The notes beneath the pieces were generated by a model. The model searched no databases, was not told where the DNA came from, and saw nothing but the letters and a program-made list of their open reading frames with translations. From CAIYXB01 sp038146805 (GTDB lineage: Bacteria > Cyanobacteriota > Vampirovibrionia > LMEP-6097), in assembly GCA_038146805.1 (NCBI GenBank), contig JAYQSH010000011.1, positions 62,001 through 126,000 on the forward strand: 64,000 nucleotides of DNA. The letters are read 5' to 3'. A program made the position numbers and the translations under genes. Below are positions 46,101 through 56,800 of this stretch, in pieces; positions within the stretch are counted from its first letter, which is position 1; every line of letters begins with the position of its first letter.

Positions 46101-47857
46101 CTGCAAATATCACAAATCTAAACGCTGAAGAAATCAACTCAGCCAATGGTACTTTCTCAAGCATGGTTAAAGCTGAGATCTTCAATGGCGGTATCTTTAA
46201 CGGTGACAGTGCTATCATCGCAGGCACTTTAACTGCAGCTACTATTAATGCTGATACTTTAAATGTTACTACATATGTCACAGGGGAATCTATCACAATA
46301 ACAGACAGCGTAAATGCACCATTGTTTAATGGCGGCAAGTTTAATGGTAGTGAAGCTAACATCACAAACGTTAATGTAACTAGCGCTTTAACTGCTGATA
46401 CTATCGATGCAACAACTTCTATTCAGACTGCTCTATTCAACGGCACTACAATAAATGGTGTCACTGCTAACATCACAAGCGTAAACGCTGAAGAAATCAA
46501 CTCTGCTAATGGTACTTTCTCAAATACTGTTCAATCACTATTGTTCAATGGTACTACAATAAATGGTGTCACTGCAAATATCACAAATGTAAACGCTGAA
46601 GAAATCAACTCAGCCAATGGTACTTTCTCAAGCATGGTTAAAGCTGAGATCTTCAATGGCGGTATCTTTAACGGTGACACTGCTATCATCGCAGGCACTT
46701 TAACTGCAAATACTGTGAACGCTGATACAGTAAACATTGGCACAGAACTTTCTGCACCTACTATTAATGGAACAACAACTGTTATTTCTCAATTGTTTAA
46801 TGGCGGTAAGTTTAATGGCGATGAAGCTAACATCACAAATGTTAATGTTACTAGCGCTTTAACTGCTGATACGATCGATGCAACAACTTCTATTCAGACT
46901 GCTCTATTCAACGGCACTACAATAAATGGTGTCACTGCTAACATCACAAGCGTAAACGCTGAAGAAATCAACTCTGCTAATGGTACTTTCTCAAATACTG
47001 TTCAATCACTATTGTTCAACGGTACTACTTATAATGGTGTCACTGCAAATATAATAAATGTAAACGCTGAAGAAATCAACTCAGCCAATGGTACTTTCTC
47101 AAGCATGGTTAAAGCTGAGATCTTCAATGGCGGTATCTTTAACGGTGACACTGCTATCATCGCAGGCACTTTAACTGCAAATACTGTGAACGCTGATACC
47201 GTAAACATTGGCACAGAACTTTCTGCACCTACTATTAATGGAACAACAACTGTTATTTCTCAATTGTTTAATGGCGGTAAGTTTAATGGCGATGAAGCTA
47301 ACATCACAAATGTTAATGTTACTAGCGCTTTAACTGCTGATACTATCGATGCAACAACTTCTATTCAGACTGCTCTATTCAACGGCACTACAATAAATGG
47401 TGTCACTGCTAACATCACTAATATTAATGCTACAGAAGTCAACTCTGCTAATGGTACTTTCACAGATACTGTTCAATCACTATTGTTCAATGGTACTACA
47501 ATAAATGGTGTCACTGCTAACATCACAAGCGTAAACGCTCAAGAAATCAACTCTGCTAATGGTACTTTCTCAAATACTGTTCAATGCTATTGTTCAACGG
47601 TACTACATTATAATGGTGTCACTGCAAACATCACAAATGTAAACGCTGAAGAAATCAACTCAGCCAATGGTACTTTCTCAAGCATGGTTAAAGCTGAGAT
47701 CTTCAATGGCGGTATCTTTAACGGTGACAGTGCTATCATCGCAGGCACTTTAACTGCAAATACTGTGAACGCTGATACTTTAAACATTACTACAGAACTT
47801 TCACAGGGGAATCTATTAATGGAACAGACAACTGTAACTTCTACGACCATTATTTAA
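37148..47857 (+). CDS. giant secreted repeat (fibre-like) protein, N-terminal 3,569 residues in open frame
   Basis: This is the first part of a gene that probably runs to 62535 (25,388 bp). Residues 1-26 are a Sec signal peptide (hydrophobic LLIFSFLVSFVFS, cleavage after VDA). Residues about 27-360 are a unique beta-rich domain with two Cys (VSCSEGLSDPEC). Next come three modules of about 95-98 residues with GYVLTSDANG and HTAEENLNM-type motifs (DNA near 38,311, 38,595 and 38,889), known from phage tail-fibre and bacterial surface-fibre proteins. From about 39.19 kb the protein is an array of rungs built on (L/I)FNGxxFNGxxAxI, rich in Asn, Thr, Gly and Ala and without Cys. The only Cys in the array (VQCYCSTVLHYNG, 47583-47612) come from a compensated pair of indels, so it is probably an artefact. 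The stop at 47857 is likewise probably artificial. Confidence 0.85.
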   Translation: MLKINKYLLIFSFLVSFVFSASVDAQTISLKSLSSFNNLNVQPTNLYFHRPSLEEQKILRLYYKANDLAKSTYYPINIKAKVYVLRDNKEIILKVFNKVIKNKKSAKNIILASRLLLLEDNETIYIDLYDSNSQFYGTYSYTVDLVDANFISEKAEETNFSAIDSVSCSEGLSDPECLLEFFFKNVNFAATYDKKLITEVSRDAQGNYSVLIPVKSGRKLGKKVSKFNLNEQSNTQLVDGAFGFFDGNNQFATMGYTDNGISIAFNGNPSTVTFTEDYIMLPHTEKDAQNFPAGAISYKSDEGEFYFTTNEGSFSLSGFLSSGLFDLGGDNGTQGFVDLSNGGTLNGDINVIADSLINNPNLNGKVLFTNDSIAQFNGQIMIQNGASAGYVLTSDANGVAYWAPATGGSGGSADNLGNHTAEENLNMAGYSIININSLTTNTITGTLTGTLESSQVNGTTVFADNSTAKFNGDILIPSGASNGYVLTSDANGLVTWAAPTGGSGGADDLGDHTAEQNLDMNGNSLVNAVNVNGTNANFDNISGTLTGTLESSQVNGTTVFATTSTAKFNGDILIPTGASNGYVLTSDANGLVTWAAPTGGGDAADDLGDHTAEQNLDMNGFALTNATNGSFANIVQANSFNGESASITGTLTTTILNADTLNIDTSLTAPTITASSTIISDLFNGGKFNGDEANLSNATISNNLTADTISATSSVESLLFNGGKFNGDEANLSNATISNNLTADTINATSSVESLLFNGGKFNGDEANLSNATISNNLTADTINATSSVESLLFNGGSFNGDNANITNISATELSAVNGNYSNTVQAQIFNGETAIINGTLTAATVNTDNLNLTGALSANNLIGTSSVTSALFNGGKFNGDEANLSNATISNNLSADTINATTKVESTLFNGTNAEFDDLVVTNSINGSSLILNGNTISIGALTQGSLLFAATANELSALEKGSDNYVLTVNGNTISWQASQVGTDNLGDHTASQNINFNGFSLINGLNANFTSEVVANVFNGETAIINGTLTAATVNADTVNIGTELSAPTINGTTTVISQLFNGGKFNGDEANITNVNVTSALTADTITAATSVESALFNGSVFNGTVANIGTVNVTTALSADTISATSSVESALFNGTTINGVTANITSVNATDLNAQEVNSTNGTFTDTVQSLLFNGTTYNGVTANITNVNAEEINSANGTFSSMVKAAIFNGGIFNGDTGIIAGTLTANTVNADTVNISTELSAPSINGTTTVISQLFNGGKFNGDEANITNINVTSALTADTVTATTSVESALFNGTTFNGTVANMGAVNVTNALSADTITATTSIESALFNGTTINGVTANITNVNAEEINSANGTFSNTVQSLLFNGTTINGVTANITNVNAEEINSANGTFSSMVKAEIFNGGIFNGDTAIIAGTLTAATINADTLNVATFVQGETMTMIDSITAPLFNGGKFNGDEANITNVNVTSALTADTIDATTSIQSALFNGTTINGVTANITNVNAEEINSANGTFSNTVQSLLFNGTTYNGVTANITNVNAEEINSANGTFSSMVKAEIFNGGIFNGDTGIIAGTLTANTVNADTVNIGTELSAPSINGTTTVISQLFNGGKFNGDEANITNVNVTSALTADTITATTSVESTLFNGTTINGVTANITNVNAEEINSANGTFSNTVQSLLFNGTTYNGVTANITNLNAEEINSANGSFSSMVEAAIFNGDTGIIAGTLTAATVNADTVNIGTELSAPSINGTTTVISQLFNGGKFNGDEANITNVNVTSALTADTVTATTSVESALFNGTTFNGTVANIGDVNVTNALSADTITATTSIESALFNGTTINGVTANITSVNAEEINSANGTFSNTVQSLLFNGTTINGVTANITNVNAEEINSANGTFSSMVKAEIFNGGIFNGDSAIIAGTLTADTINADTLNVTTYVTGESMTMIDRVNAPLFNGGKFNGDEANITNVNVTSALTADTIDATTSIQTALFNGTTINGVTANITSVNAEEINSANGTFSNTVQSLLFNGTTINGVTANITNLNAEEINSANGSFSSMVEAAIFNGDTGIIAGTLTAATVNADTVNIGTELSAPTINGTTTVISQLFNGGKFNGDEANITNVNVTSALTADTVTATTSVESALFNGTTFNGTVANIGDVNVTNALSADTITATTSIESALFNGTTINGVTANIINVNAEEINSANGTFSSMVEAAIFNGDTAIIAGTLTAATVNADNLNITGSLTTATINGTTTVISQLFNGGKFNGDEANITNVNVTSALTADTVTATTSVESALFNGTTFNGTVANIGDVNVTNALSADTITATTSIESALFNGTTINGVTANIININAEEINSANGTFSSMVEAAIFNGDTAIIAGTLTAATVNADNLNITGSLTTATINGTTTVISQLFNGGKFNGDEANITNVNVTSALTADTVTATTSVESALFNGTTINGVTANFTEVNAANGTYTNTLQANLFNGTNAEFDDLVVTNSINGSSLILNGNTISIGALTQGSLLFAGTANSLSALEKGSDNYVLTVNGNTISWQASQNGADNLGDHTASQNININGFSLINGLNANFTNELVANVLNGETAIINGTLTAATVNADNLNITGSLTTATINGTTTVISQLFNGGKFNGDEANITNVNVTSALTADTVTATTSVESALFNGSVFNGTVANIGTVNVTNALSADTITATTSVESALFNGTTINGVTANITNVNAQEINSANGTFSNTVQSLLFNGTTYNGVTANITNVNAEEINSANGTFSSMVKAAIFNGDTGIIAGTLTAATVNADTVNISTELSAPSINGTTTVISQLFNGGKFNGDEANITNVNVTSALTADTVTATTSIESALFNGTTFNGTVANIGDVNVTNSLSADTITATTSIESALFNGTTFNGTVANIGDVNVTNALSADTITATTSIESALFNGTTINGVTANITSVNAEEINSANGTFSNTVQSLLFNGTTINGVTANITNLNAEEINSANGTFSSMVKAEIFNGGIFNGDSAIIAGTLTAATINADTLNVTTYVTGESITITDSVNAPLFNGGKFNGSEANITNVNVTSALTADTIDATTSIQTALFNGTTINGVTANITSVNAEEINSANGTFSNTVQSLLFNGTTINGVTANITNVNAEEINSANGTFSSMVKAEIFNGGIFNGDTAIIAGTLTANTVNADTVNIGTELSAPTINGTTTVISQLFNGGKFNGDEANITNVNVTSALTADTIDATTSIQTALFNGTTINGVTANITSVNAEEINSANGTFSNTVQSLLFNGTTYNGVTANIINVNAEEINSANGTFSSMVKAEIFNGGIFNGDTAIIAGTLTANTVNADTVNIGTELSAPTINGTTTVISQLFNGGKFNGDEANITNVNVTSALTADTIDATTSIQTALFNGTTINGVTANITNINATEVNSANGTFTDTVQSLLFNGTTINGVTANITSVNAQEINSANGTFSNTVQCYCSTVLHYNGVTANITNVNAEEINSANGTFSSMVKAEIFNGGIFNGDSAIIAGTLTANTVNADTLNITTELSQGNLLMEQTTVTSTTII

Positions 47858-50800
47858 TGGCGGTAAGTTTAATGGTGATGAAGCAAATATTACAAATGTT
47901 AATGTTACTAGCGCTTTAACTGCTGATACTATCACTGCTACGACATCTATTGAATCTGCATTGTTTAACGGCACTACAATAAATGGTGTCACTGCAAATA
48001 TCATAAATATAAATGCTGAAGAAATCAACTCTGCTAATGGTACTTTCTCAAGCATGGTTGAAGCGGCAATCTTTAATGGTGACACTGCTATATCATCGCA
48101 TCTTTAAAATGCAAATACTGTGAACGCTGATAACTTTCACTGCACCTTCTATCAATGGAACAACAACTGTTATTTCTCAATTGTTCAATGGCGGTAAATT
48201 TAATGGTATGAAGCAAATATCACAAACGTTAATGTAACTAGCGCTTTAACTGCTGATACTGTCACTGCTACGACATCTGTTGAATCTGCTTTATTTAACG
48301 GTACTACAATAAATGGTGTCACTGCTAACTTTACAGAAGTTAATGCCGCTAAATTTATACAAATACTTTACAAGCAAATCTCTTTAATGGAACAAATGCA
48401 GAATTTGATGACTTGGTTGTTACAAATAGCATTAATGGCTCAAGCTTAATATTAAATGGAAACACAATATCTATTGGTGCTTTAACACAAGGAAGTTAAA
48501 CTTACTATTTGCAGGAAAGCAAACAGTCTTAGTGCCACAGAAGAAAAAGGAAATGACAACTACGTTCTAACTGTTTAACGGCAACTACAATTTCAATGGC
48601 AAGCTTCACAAAAATGGAGCAGATAATCTTTAAACGCCATACTGCATCTCAAAACATTAATATTAACGGATTCTCTTTGATCAATGGTTTAAATGCTAAT
48701 TTCACAAACGAGCTTGTAGCCAATGTATTGAATGGCGAAACTGCTATTATCAACGGTACTTTAACTGCAGCTACAGTAAACGCTGATAACTTAAATATCA
48801 CTGGTTCACTTACAACAGCTACTATCAATGGAACAACAACTGTTATTTCTCAATTGTTCAATGGCGGCAAGTTCAATGGTGATGAAGCTAACATCACAAA
48901 CGTTAATGTAACAAGCGCTTTAACTGCTGATACTGTCACTGCTACGACATCTGTTGAATCTGCTTTATTTAACGGTACTACAATAAATGGTGTCACTGCT
49001 AACTTTACAGAAGTTAATGCCGCTAATGGTACTTATACAAATACTTTACAAGCAAATCTCTTTAATGGAACAAATGCAGAATTTGATGACTTGGTTGTTA
49101 CAAATAGCATCAATGGCTCAAGCTTAATATTAAATGGAAACACAATATCTATTGGTGCTTTAACACAAGGAAGCTTACTATTTGCAGGGAACAGCAAACA
49201 GTCTTAGTGCCTTAGAAAAGGAAATGACAACTACGTTCTAACTGTTAACGGCAATACAATTTCATGGCAAGCTTCACAAAATGGAGCAGATAATCTTGGT
49301 GACCATACTGCATCTCAAAACATTAATATTAACGGATTCTCTTTGATCAATGGTTTAAATGCTAATTTCACAAACGAGCTTGTAGCCAATGTATTGAATG
49401 GCGAAACTGCTATTATCAACGGCACTTTAACTGCAGCTACTGTGAACGCTGATAACTTAAATATTACTGGTTCACTTACAACAGCTACTATCAATGGAAC
49501 AACAACTGTTATTTCTCAATTGTTTAATGGTGGCAAGTTTAATGGTGATGAAGCTAACATCACAAATGTTAATGTAACTAGCGCTTTAACTGCTGATACT
49601 GTCACTGCTACGACATCTGTAGAATCTGCATTATTTAACGGTACTACCTTCAATGGTACAGTTGCGAACATAGGCGATGTAAATGTTACTAACGCTTTAA
49701 GCGCGGATACTATCACTGCTACTACATCTATAGAATCGGCATTGTTTAACGGCACTACAATAAATGGTGTCACTGCTGCAAATATCACAAATGTAAACGC
49801 AACAGAAATCAACTCTGCTAATGGTACTTTCTCAAATACTGTTCAATCACTATTGTTCAATGGTACTACATTTAATGGTGTCACTGCTGCATCACAAATG
49901 TAAACGCTGAAGAAATCAACTCAGCAAATGGTACTTTTCAAGCATGGTTGAAGCTGAAATCTTTAATGGTGAGACAGCCCTATCATCGGCACTTTAACTG
50001 CAGCTACAACAGTGAACGCTGATAATTTAAAATTAGCAACAGAACTTTTTCTGCACCAACTATCAATGGAACAGTTAGCTGTTATTTCTCAATTGTTTAA
50101 TGGTGGTAAGTTTAATGGTGATGAAGCAAATATTACTAATATTAATGTAGCAAGTACTTTAACTGCTGATACTATTACTGCTAGTACTTCTGTTGAATCT
50201 GCTTTATTTAACGGTACTACCTTCAATGGTACAGTTGCGAACATAGGCGATGTAAATGTTACTAACGCTTTAAGCGCTGATACTATCACTGCTACCACTT
50301 CAACACAATCAGCTCTCTTTAACGGTACTACATTCAATGGTACAGTCGCTAACATGAGCGATGTAAACGTTACTAACGCTTTAACTGCTGATACTGTCAC
50401 AGCTACTACTTCAACACAATCTGCTCTCTTTAACGGTACTACATTCAATGGTACAGTCGCTAACATGGGTGATGTAAATGTCACTAACGCTTTGAGCGCG
50501 GATACTATCACAGCTACGACTTCAACTCAATCAACACTCTTTAACGGTACTACCTTCAATGGTGTCACTGCTAACATCACAAACTACTACAGAAATCAAT
50601 TCTACTAATGGTACTTTCTCAGATACTGTTCAGTCTGCTTTATTCAACGGCACTACCTTTAATGGTGTGACTGCAAACTTCACAGAAATAAATTCTACAA
50701 ATGGTACTTTCTCAAACATGGTTGAAGCGGCAATCTTTAATGGCGGTATCTTTAACGGTGAAACTGCAATCATTAATGGTACTCTAACTGCGACCACTGT

Positions 50801-53800
50801 TAATGCTGGTACTTTAAATGTTGATAATATTATTACAAATGAAACAGTAACAAGTACAAACAGTGTAAATTCACCATTATTTAACGGTGGTAAATTTAAT
50901 GGTGACGAAGCAAATATTACAAATGTCTATGTAACTAGTGCTTTAACTGCTGATACCATCGATGCTACAACTTCAGTTGAATCTGCATTATTTAACGGTA
51001 GTACCTTTAATGGTATAACTGCAAACTTCTCAGAAATCAATGCTACCAATGGCACTTTCACCAATATGCTTGAAGCAGCAATCTTTAATGGTGGTGTCTT
51101 CAACGGTGAAACCGCAATTATCAATGGCACTTTAACTGCAGCTACTGTGAACGCTGATACTGTAAACATTGGAACAGAACTTTCTGCACCAACCATTAAT
51201 GGAACAACAACAGTTATTTCTCAATTATTCAATGGCGGTAAGTTTAATGGTGATGAAGCTAATATTACAAATGTCAATGTAACTAGCGCTTTAAATGCAG
51301 ACACTATCATGGTACTACTTCAACTCAATCAGCTCTATTCAATGGTACTACCTTCAATGGTACTGTTGCAAATATGGGAGATGTAAACATTACAAACACT
51401 TTAAGCGCTGGTACTATCACGGCTACTACTTCAACTCAATCAGCTCTCTTTAACGGTACTACCTTCAATGGTACTTGCAAACATGCATGTAAACGTTATT
51501 AATAATATATCACGGCATACTTCAACTAAAATTGAATATTCAACAACCAATGGTGTAACTGCAAACTTCACAAATACAAATGGTAGCTTTCCGTAAATGC
51601 TTTAACTAGCAGGAATCTTTAATGGCGGTGTCTTCAACGGTGAAACTGCAATCATCAATGGTACTCTAACTGCAACTACTGTTAATGCTGATAATTTAAA
51701 TGTTAGTTCTTCTTTATCTGCACCAAGCATTAATGGAACAACAGTTATTTCTCAATTATTCAATGGCGGTAAGTTTAATGGTGATGAAGCAAACATTACA
51801 AATATTAATGTTACTAGTGCATTAACTGCGGATACTATCACTGCTACTACTTCAACTCAACAAATCTCTTTAACGGTACTACCTTCAATGGTGTGCTCTC
51901 TTAAACAGAAATAAATTCTACAAATGGTACTTTCACCAATATGCTTGAAGCAGCAATCTTTAATGGCGGAGTCTTCAACGGTGAAACTGCAATTATCAAT
52001 GGTACTCTAACTGCGACTACTGTTAATGCTGATAATTTAAACGTTAGTTCTTCTTTATCTGCACCAACTATTAATGGAACAACAACTGTTATTTCTCAAT
52101 TATTCAACGGTGGTAAGTTTAATGGTGATGAAGCAAATATTACAAATATTAATGTTACTAGTGCATTAACTGCGGATACTATCACTGCATACTACTTCAA
52201 CTCAATCAGCTCTCTTTAACGGTACTACCTTCAATGGTACTGTTGCAAACATGGGTGATGTAAATGTTACTAACGCTTTAAGCGCTGATACTATCACTGC
52301 TACTACTTCAACTCAATCAGCTCTCTTTAACGGTACTACCTTTAATGGTGTGACTGCGAACTTCTACAGAAATAAATGCGACTAATGGTACTTATACAAA
52401 TACTTTACAAGCAAATCTCTTTAATGGAGCAAATGCAGAATTTGATGACTTGGTTGTTACAAACAGTATCAATGGCTCAAACTTAATTTTAAATGGAAAC
52501 ACAATATCTATTGGTGCTTTAACACAAGGAAGCTTACTATTTGCAGCAACAGCAAACGGTCTTACTTCTTTAGAAAAAGGAAATGACAATTATGTTCTAA
52601 CCGTTAACGGCAATACACTTTCTTGGCAAGCTTCAGAAGTTGGAACAGATAACCTTGGTGACCATACTGCATCACAAAATATTAATCTTAACGGATTCTC
52701 TTTGGTCAATGGCTTAAATGCTAATTTCACAAGCGAAGTCATAGCCAATACTTTTAATGGTGAAACTGCTATTATCAACGGTACTTTAACAGCAACAACT
52801 GTTAATGCTGATAATTTAAATGTCGCTGGTTCACTTACAACAGCTACTATCAATGGAACAACAACTGTCATTTCTCAATTGTTCAATGGTGGCAAGTTTA
52901 ATGGTGATGAAGCGAACATTACTAATGTTAATGTAGCGAGCGCTTTAACTGCTGATACTATCACAGCTACTACTTCAACACAATCAACTCTCTTTAATGG
53001 TACGACCTTCAATGGTACTTTGCAAAATGGGAGATGTAAACGCAAACGCGTTAAGCTCTAATACTATCACGGCTACTAATGTTTAACGGTACTACAAGAA
53101 ATTAACTGCAAACTACTAATGGTACTTTCTCAAACATGGTTGAACAAATGGCACTTTCACAGATACAGTTCAATGGCGGTATCTTTAATGGTGACACTGG
53201 AAATCATTGCAGGTCAACTTTAACAATGGTACTTTCTCAAATATGGTTGAAGCGACAATCTTTAATGGCGGATCTTTACGGTGACACTGGTAAATCACTT
53301 TCGGCACAGAACTTTAAATGTTGATAATATTGTTACAAATGAAACAACAAACTGTAATTTCTCCATTATTTAATGGTGGCAAGTTTAATGGTGATGAAGC
53401 GAACATTACTAATGTTAATGTAGCGAGCGCTTTAACTGCTGATACTATTGATGCCACTACTTCAGTTGAGTCTGCATTATTTAATGGCGTACTACCTTTA
53501 ATGGTGTGACATGGGAGATGCAAACATTACATTAATGATTAATGCGACTTCAACTCAATCAGCTCTCTTTAACTACTACCTTCAATGGTACTTTGCAGAT
53601 ATGGGAGATGTAAACATCAATATTGTTCAAGCGGTATACTATAATGGTGTCACGGCAATCAACATCACAAATGTCAATGGCTGACAGAAATCAGAAATAA
53701 ATACTACAAATGGTACTTTCACAGATACTGTTCAGTCACTATTATTCAACGGTACTACTTATAATGGTGTCACGGCGAACATCACAAATGTAAACGCTAC

Positions 53801-56800
53801 AGAAGTTAACTCTACAAATGGTACTTTCTCAAACATGGTTGAAGCGGCAATCTTTAATGGCGGCATCTTCAACGGTGACACTGGTATCATTGCAGGCACT
53901 TTAACTGCAGCAACCGTGAATGCTGATACCGTAAATATTGGCACAGAACTTTCTTCACCAAGTATCAATGGAACAACAACTGTTATTTCTCCATTATTTA
54001 ATGGTGGCAAGTTTAATGGTGATGAAGCGAACATTACTAATGTTAATGTAACAAGCGCTTTAACTGCTGATACTATTGATGCAACTACTTCAATTGAGTC
54101 TGCACTATTTAATGGCGCAACCTTTAATGGTGTGACAGCAAACATTACTAATATCAATGCAACAGAAGTTAACTCTACTAATGGCACTTTCACAGATACT
54201 GTTCAGTCACTATTGTTCAACGGTACTACTTATAATGGTGTCACGGCGAACATGACAAGCGTAAACGCAACAGATCTAAATGCAACAGAAGTTAACTCTA
54301 CTAATGGTACTTACACAAATACTGTTCAGTCGCTATTGTTTAACGGTACTACTTATAATGGTGTCACGGCGAACATGACAAGCGTAAACGCTACAGACCT
54401 AAATGCTACAGAAGTCAACTCTACAAATGGTACATTCACAGATACTGTTCAGTCACTATTGTTCAACGGTACTACTTATAATGGTGTCACAGCAAATATC
54501 ACAAATGTAAACGCTACAGAAGTTAACTCTACTAATGGTACTTTCTCAAACATGGTTGAAGCGGCAATCTTTAATGGCGGCATCTTTAACGGTGACACTG
54601 GTATCATAGCTGGTACATTAACTGCAAATACTGTGAACGCTGATACCGTAAACATTGGTACAGAACTTTCTGCACCTAGTATCAATGGAACAACAACTGT
54701 TATTTCTCCATTGTTTAATGGTGGCAAGTTTAATGGTGATGAAGCAAACATTACTAATGTTAATGTAACGAGCGCTTTAACTGCTGATACTATTGATGCA
54801 ACTACTTCAATTGAGTCTGCACTATTTAATGGCGCAACCTTTAATGGTGTGACTGCTAACATTACAAATGTAAACGCTACAGAAGTTAACTCTACTAATG
54901 GTACTTTCACAGATACTGTTCAGTCACTATTGTTCAACGGTACTACTTATAATGGTGAAACTGCAATCATTATGGTACTAACATCACAAATGTAAACGCT
55001 ACAGAAATCGACTCTACTAATGGCACTTTCACAGACACTGTTCAATCACCTATTGTTTAACGGTACTAACTTTAATGGTGTCACAGCAAACATCACAAAT
55101 GTAAATGTAACAGAAGTCAACTCTAACTAATGGTTCTCTTTCACAACATGGTTGAAGCGGCAATCTTTAATGGTGGCATCTTCAATGGTGAAACAGCAAT
55201 TATCAACAAATTTAACTGCAGCTACAGTTAACGCTGAACTACAGTAAACATTGGTACAGAACTTTCAGTCACCACCAACTATTCAATGGAACAACAACTG
55301 TTATTTCTCCAATTATTTAATGGTGGCAAGTTTAATGGTGATGAAGCAGAACATTCAACTAATGTTAATGTAACGAGCGCTTTAATGCTGATACTATTGA
55401 TGCTACTACTTCAATTGAGTCAGCACTATTTAACGGTACTACCTTCAATGGTGTGACTGCAAACATGGGTGACAAATGTTACTGCAACTTTAGAATTGAA
55501 CTCTACTAATGGCTACTTACACAAATACTGTTCAGTCACTATTGTTTAACGGAACTACTTTCAATGGTGTGACAGCAAATATGGGTGATGTAAATGTTAC
55601 TAATGCTTTAAACGCTGATACTATTACGGCTACTACTTCAACACAATCAGCTCTCTTTAACGGTACTACCTTCAATGGTGTGACTGCAAACTTTACAGAA
55701 GTAAATGCGACTAATGGTACTTATACAAATACTTTACAAGCAAATCTCTTTAATGGAGCAAATGCAGAATTTGATGACTTAGTTGTTACAAACAGCATTA
55801 ATGGATCTTGGTTTAATATTAAATGGAAACACAATAAATTGAGCTTTAACACAAGGAACTTACTATTTGCAGAAACAGCAAATGGGGCTTAATGCTTTTT
55901 AAAAGGAAGTGACAATTACGTTCTAACAGTTAACGGCAATACAATTTCATGGCAAGCAGCTGAAGGACTAGATAACCTTGGAAACCATACTGCAACAGAA
56001 GACTTAAACTTAGATGGAAATTCAATTGTAAACGGATTAAATGCAAGCTACACAAATCAAGTAACAGCAAGCTATCTTCAATGGTCAAACTGGCATAATT
56101 AACGGTACATTATCAGGCACTACAGTAAATGCTGATAACTTAAACGTAGGTGTATCTTTATCAGCACCAAGCATTAATGGAACAGTAACTGTAATCTCTC
56201 AATTATTCAATGGCGGGAAATTTAATGGTGACGAAGCAAACATTACAACTGTTAATGCAACAGAAGTCAACTCTACTAATGGTACTTTCTCAAACATGGT
56301 TGAAGCAGCAATCTTTAATGGCGGCATCTTTAACGGTGACACTGGTATCATTGCAGGTACTTTAACTGCAGCTACAGTGAACGCTGATACATTAAACATT
56401 GGCACAGAACTTTCTTCACCTAGTATCAATGGAACAACAACTGTTATTTCTCCATTGTTTAATGGTGGCAAGTTTAATGGTGATGAAGCAAATATTACAA
56501 ATGTTAATGTAACGAGCGCTTTAACTGCTGATACTATTGACTGCAACTACATCAATTGAATCTGCATTATTTAACGGTACTACCTTTAATGGTACAGTCG
56601 CAAACATGGGTGCTGTAAATGTTACTAACGCTTTAACGCGGATACTAATCACTGCTACAAATCTATTGAATCTGCATTGTTTAACGGCACTACCTTAAAT
56701 GGTGTCACTGCTAACATCACAAATGTAAACGCTACAGAAATTAACTCTACTAATGGTACTTTCACAGATACTGTTCAGTCACTATTGTTCAATGGTACTA

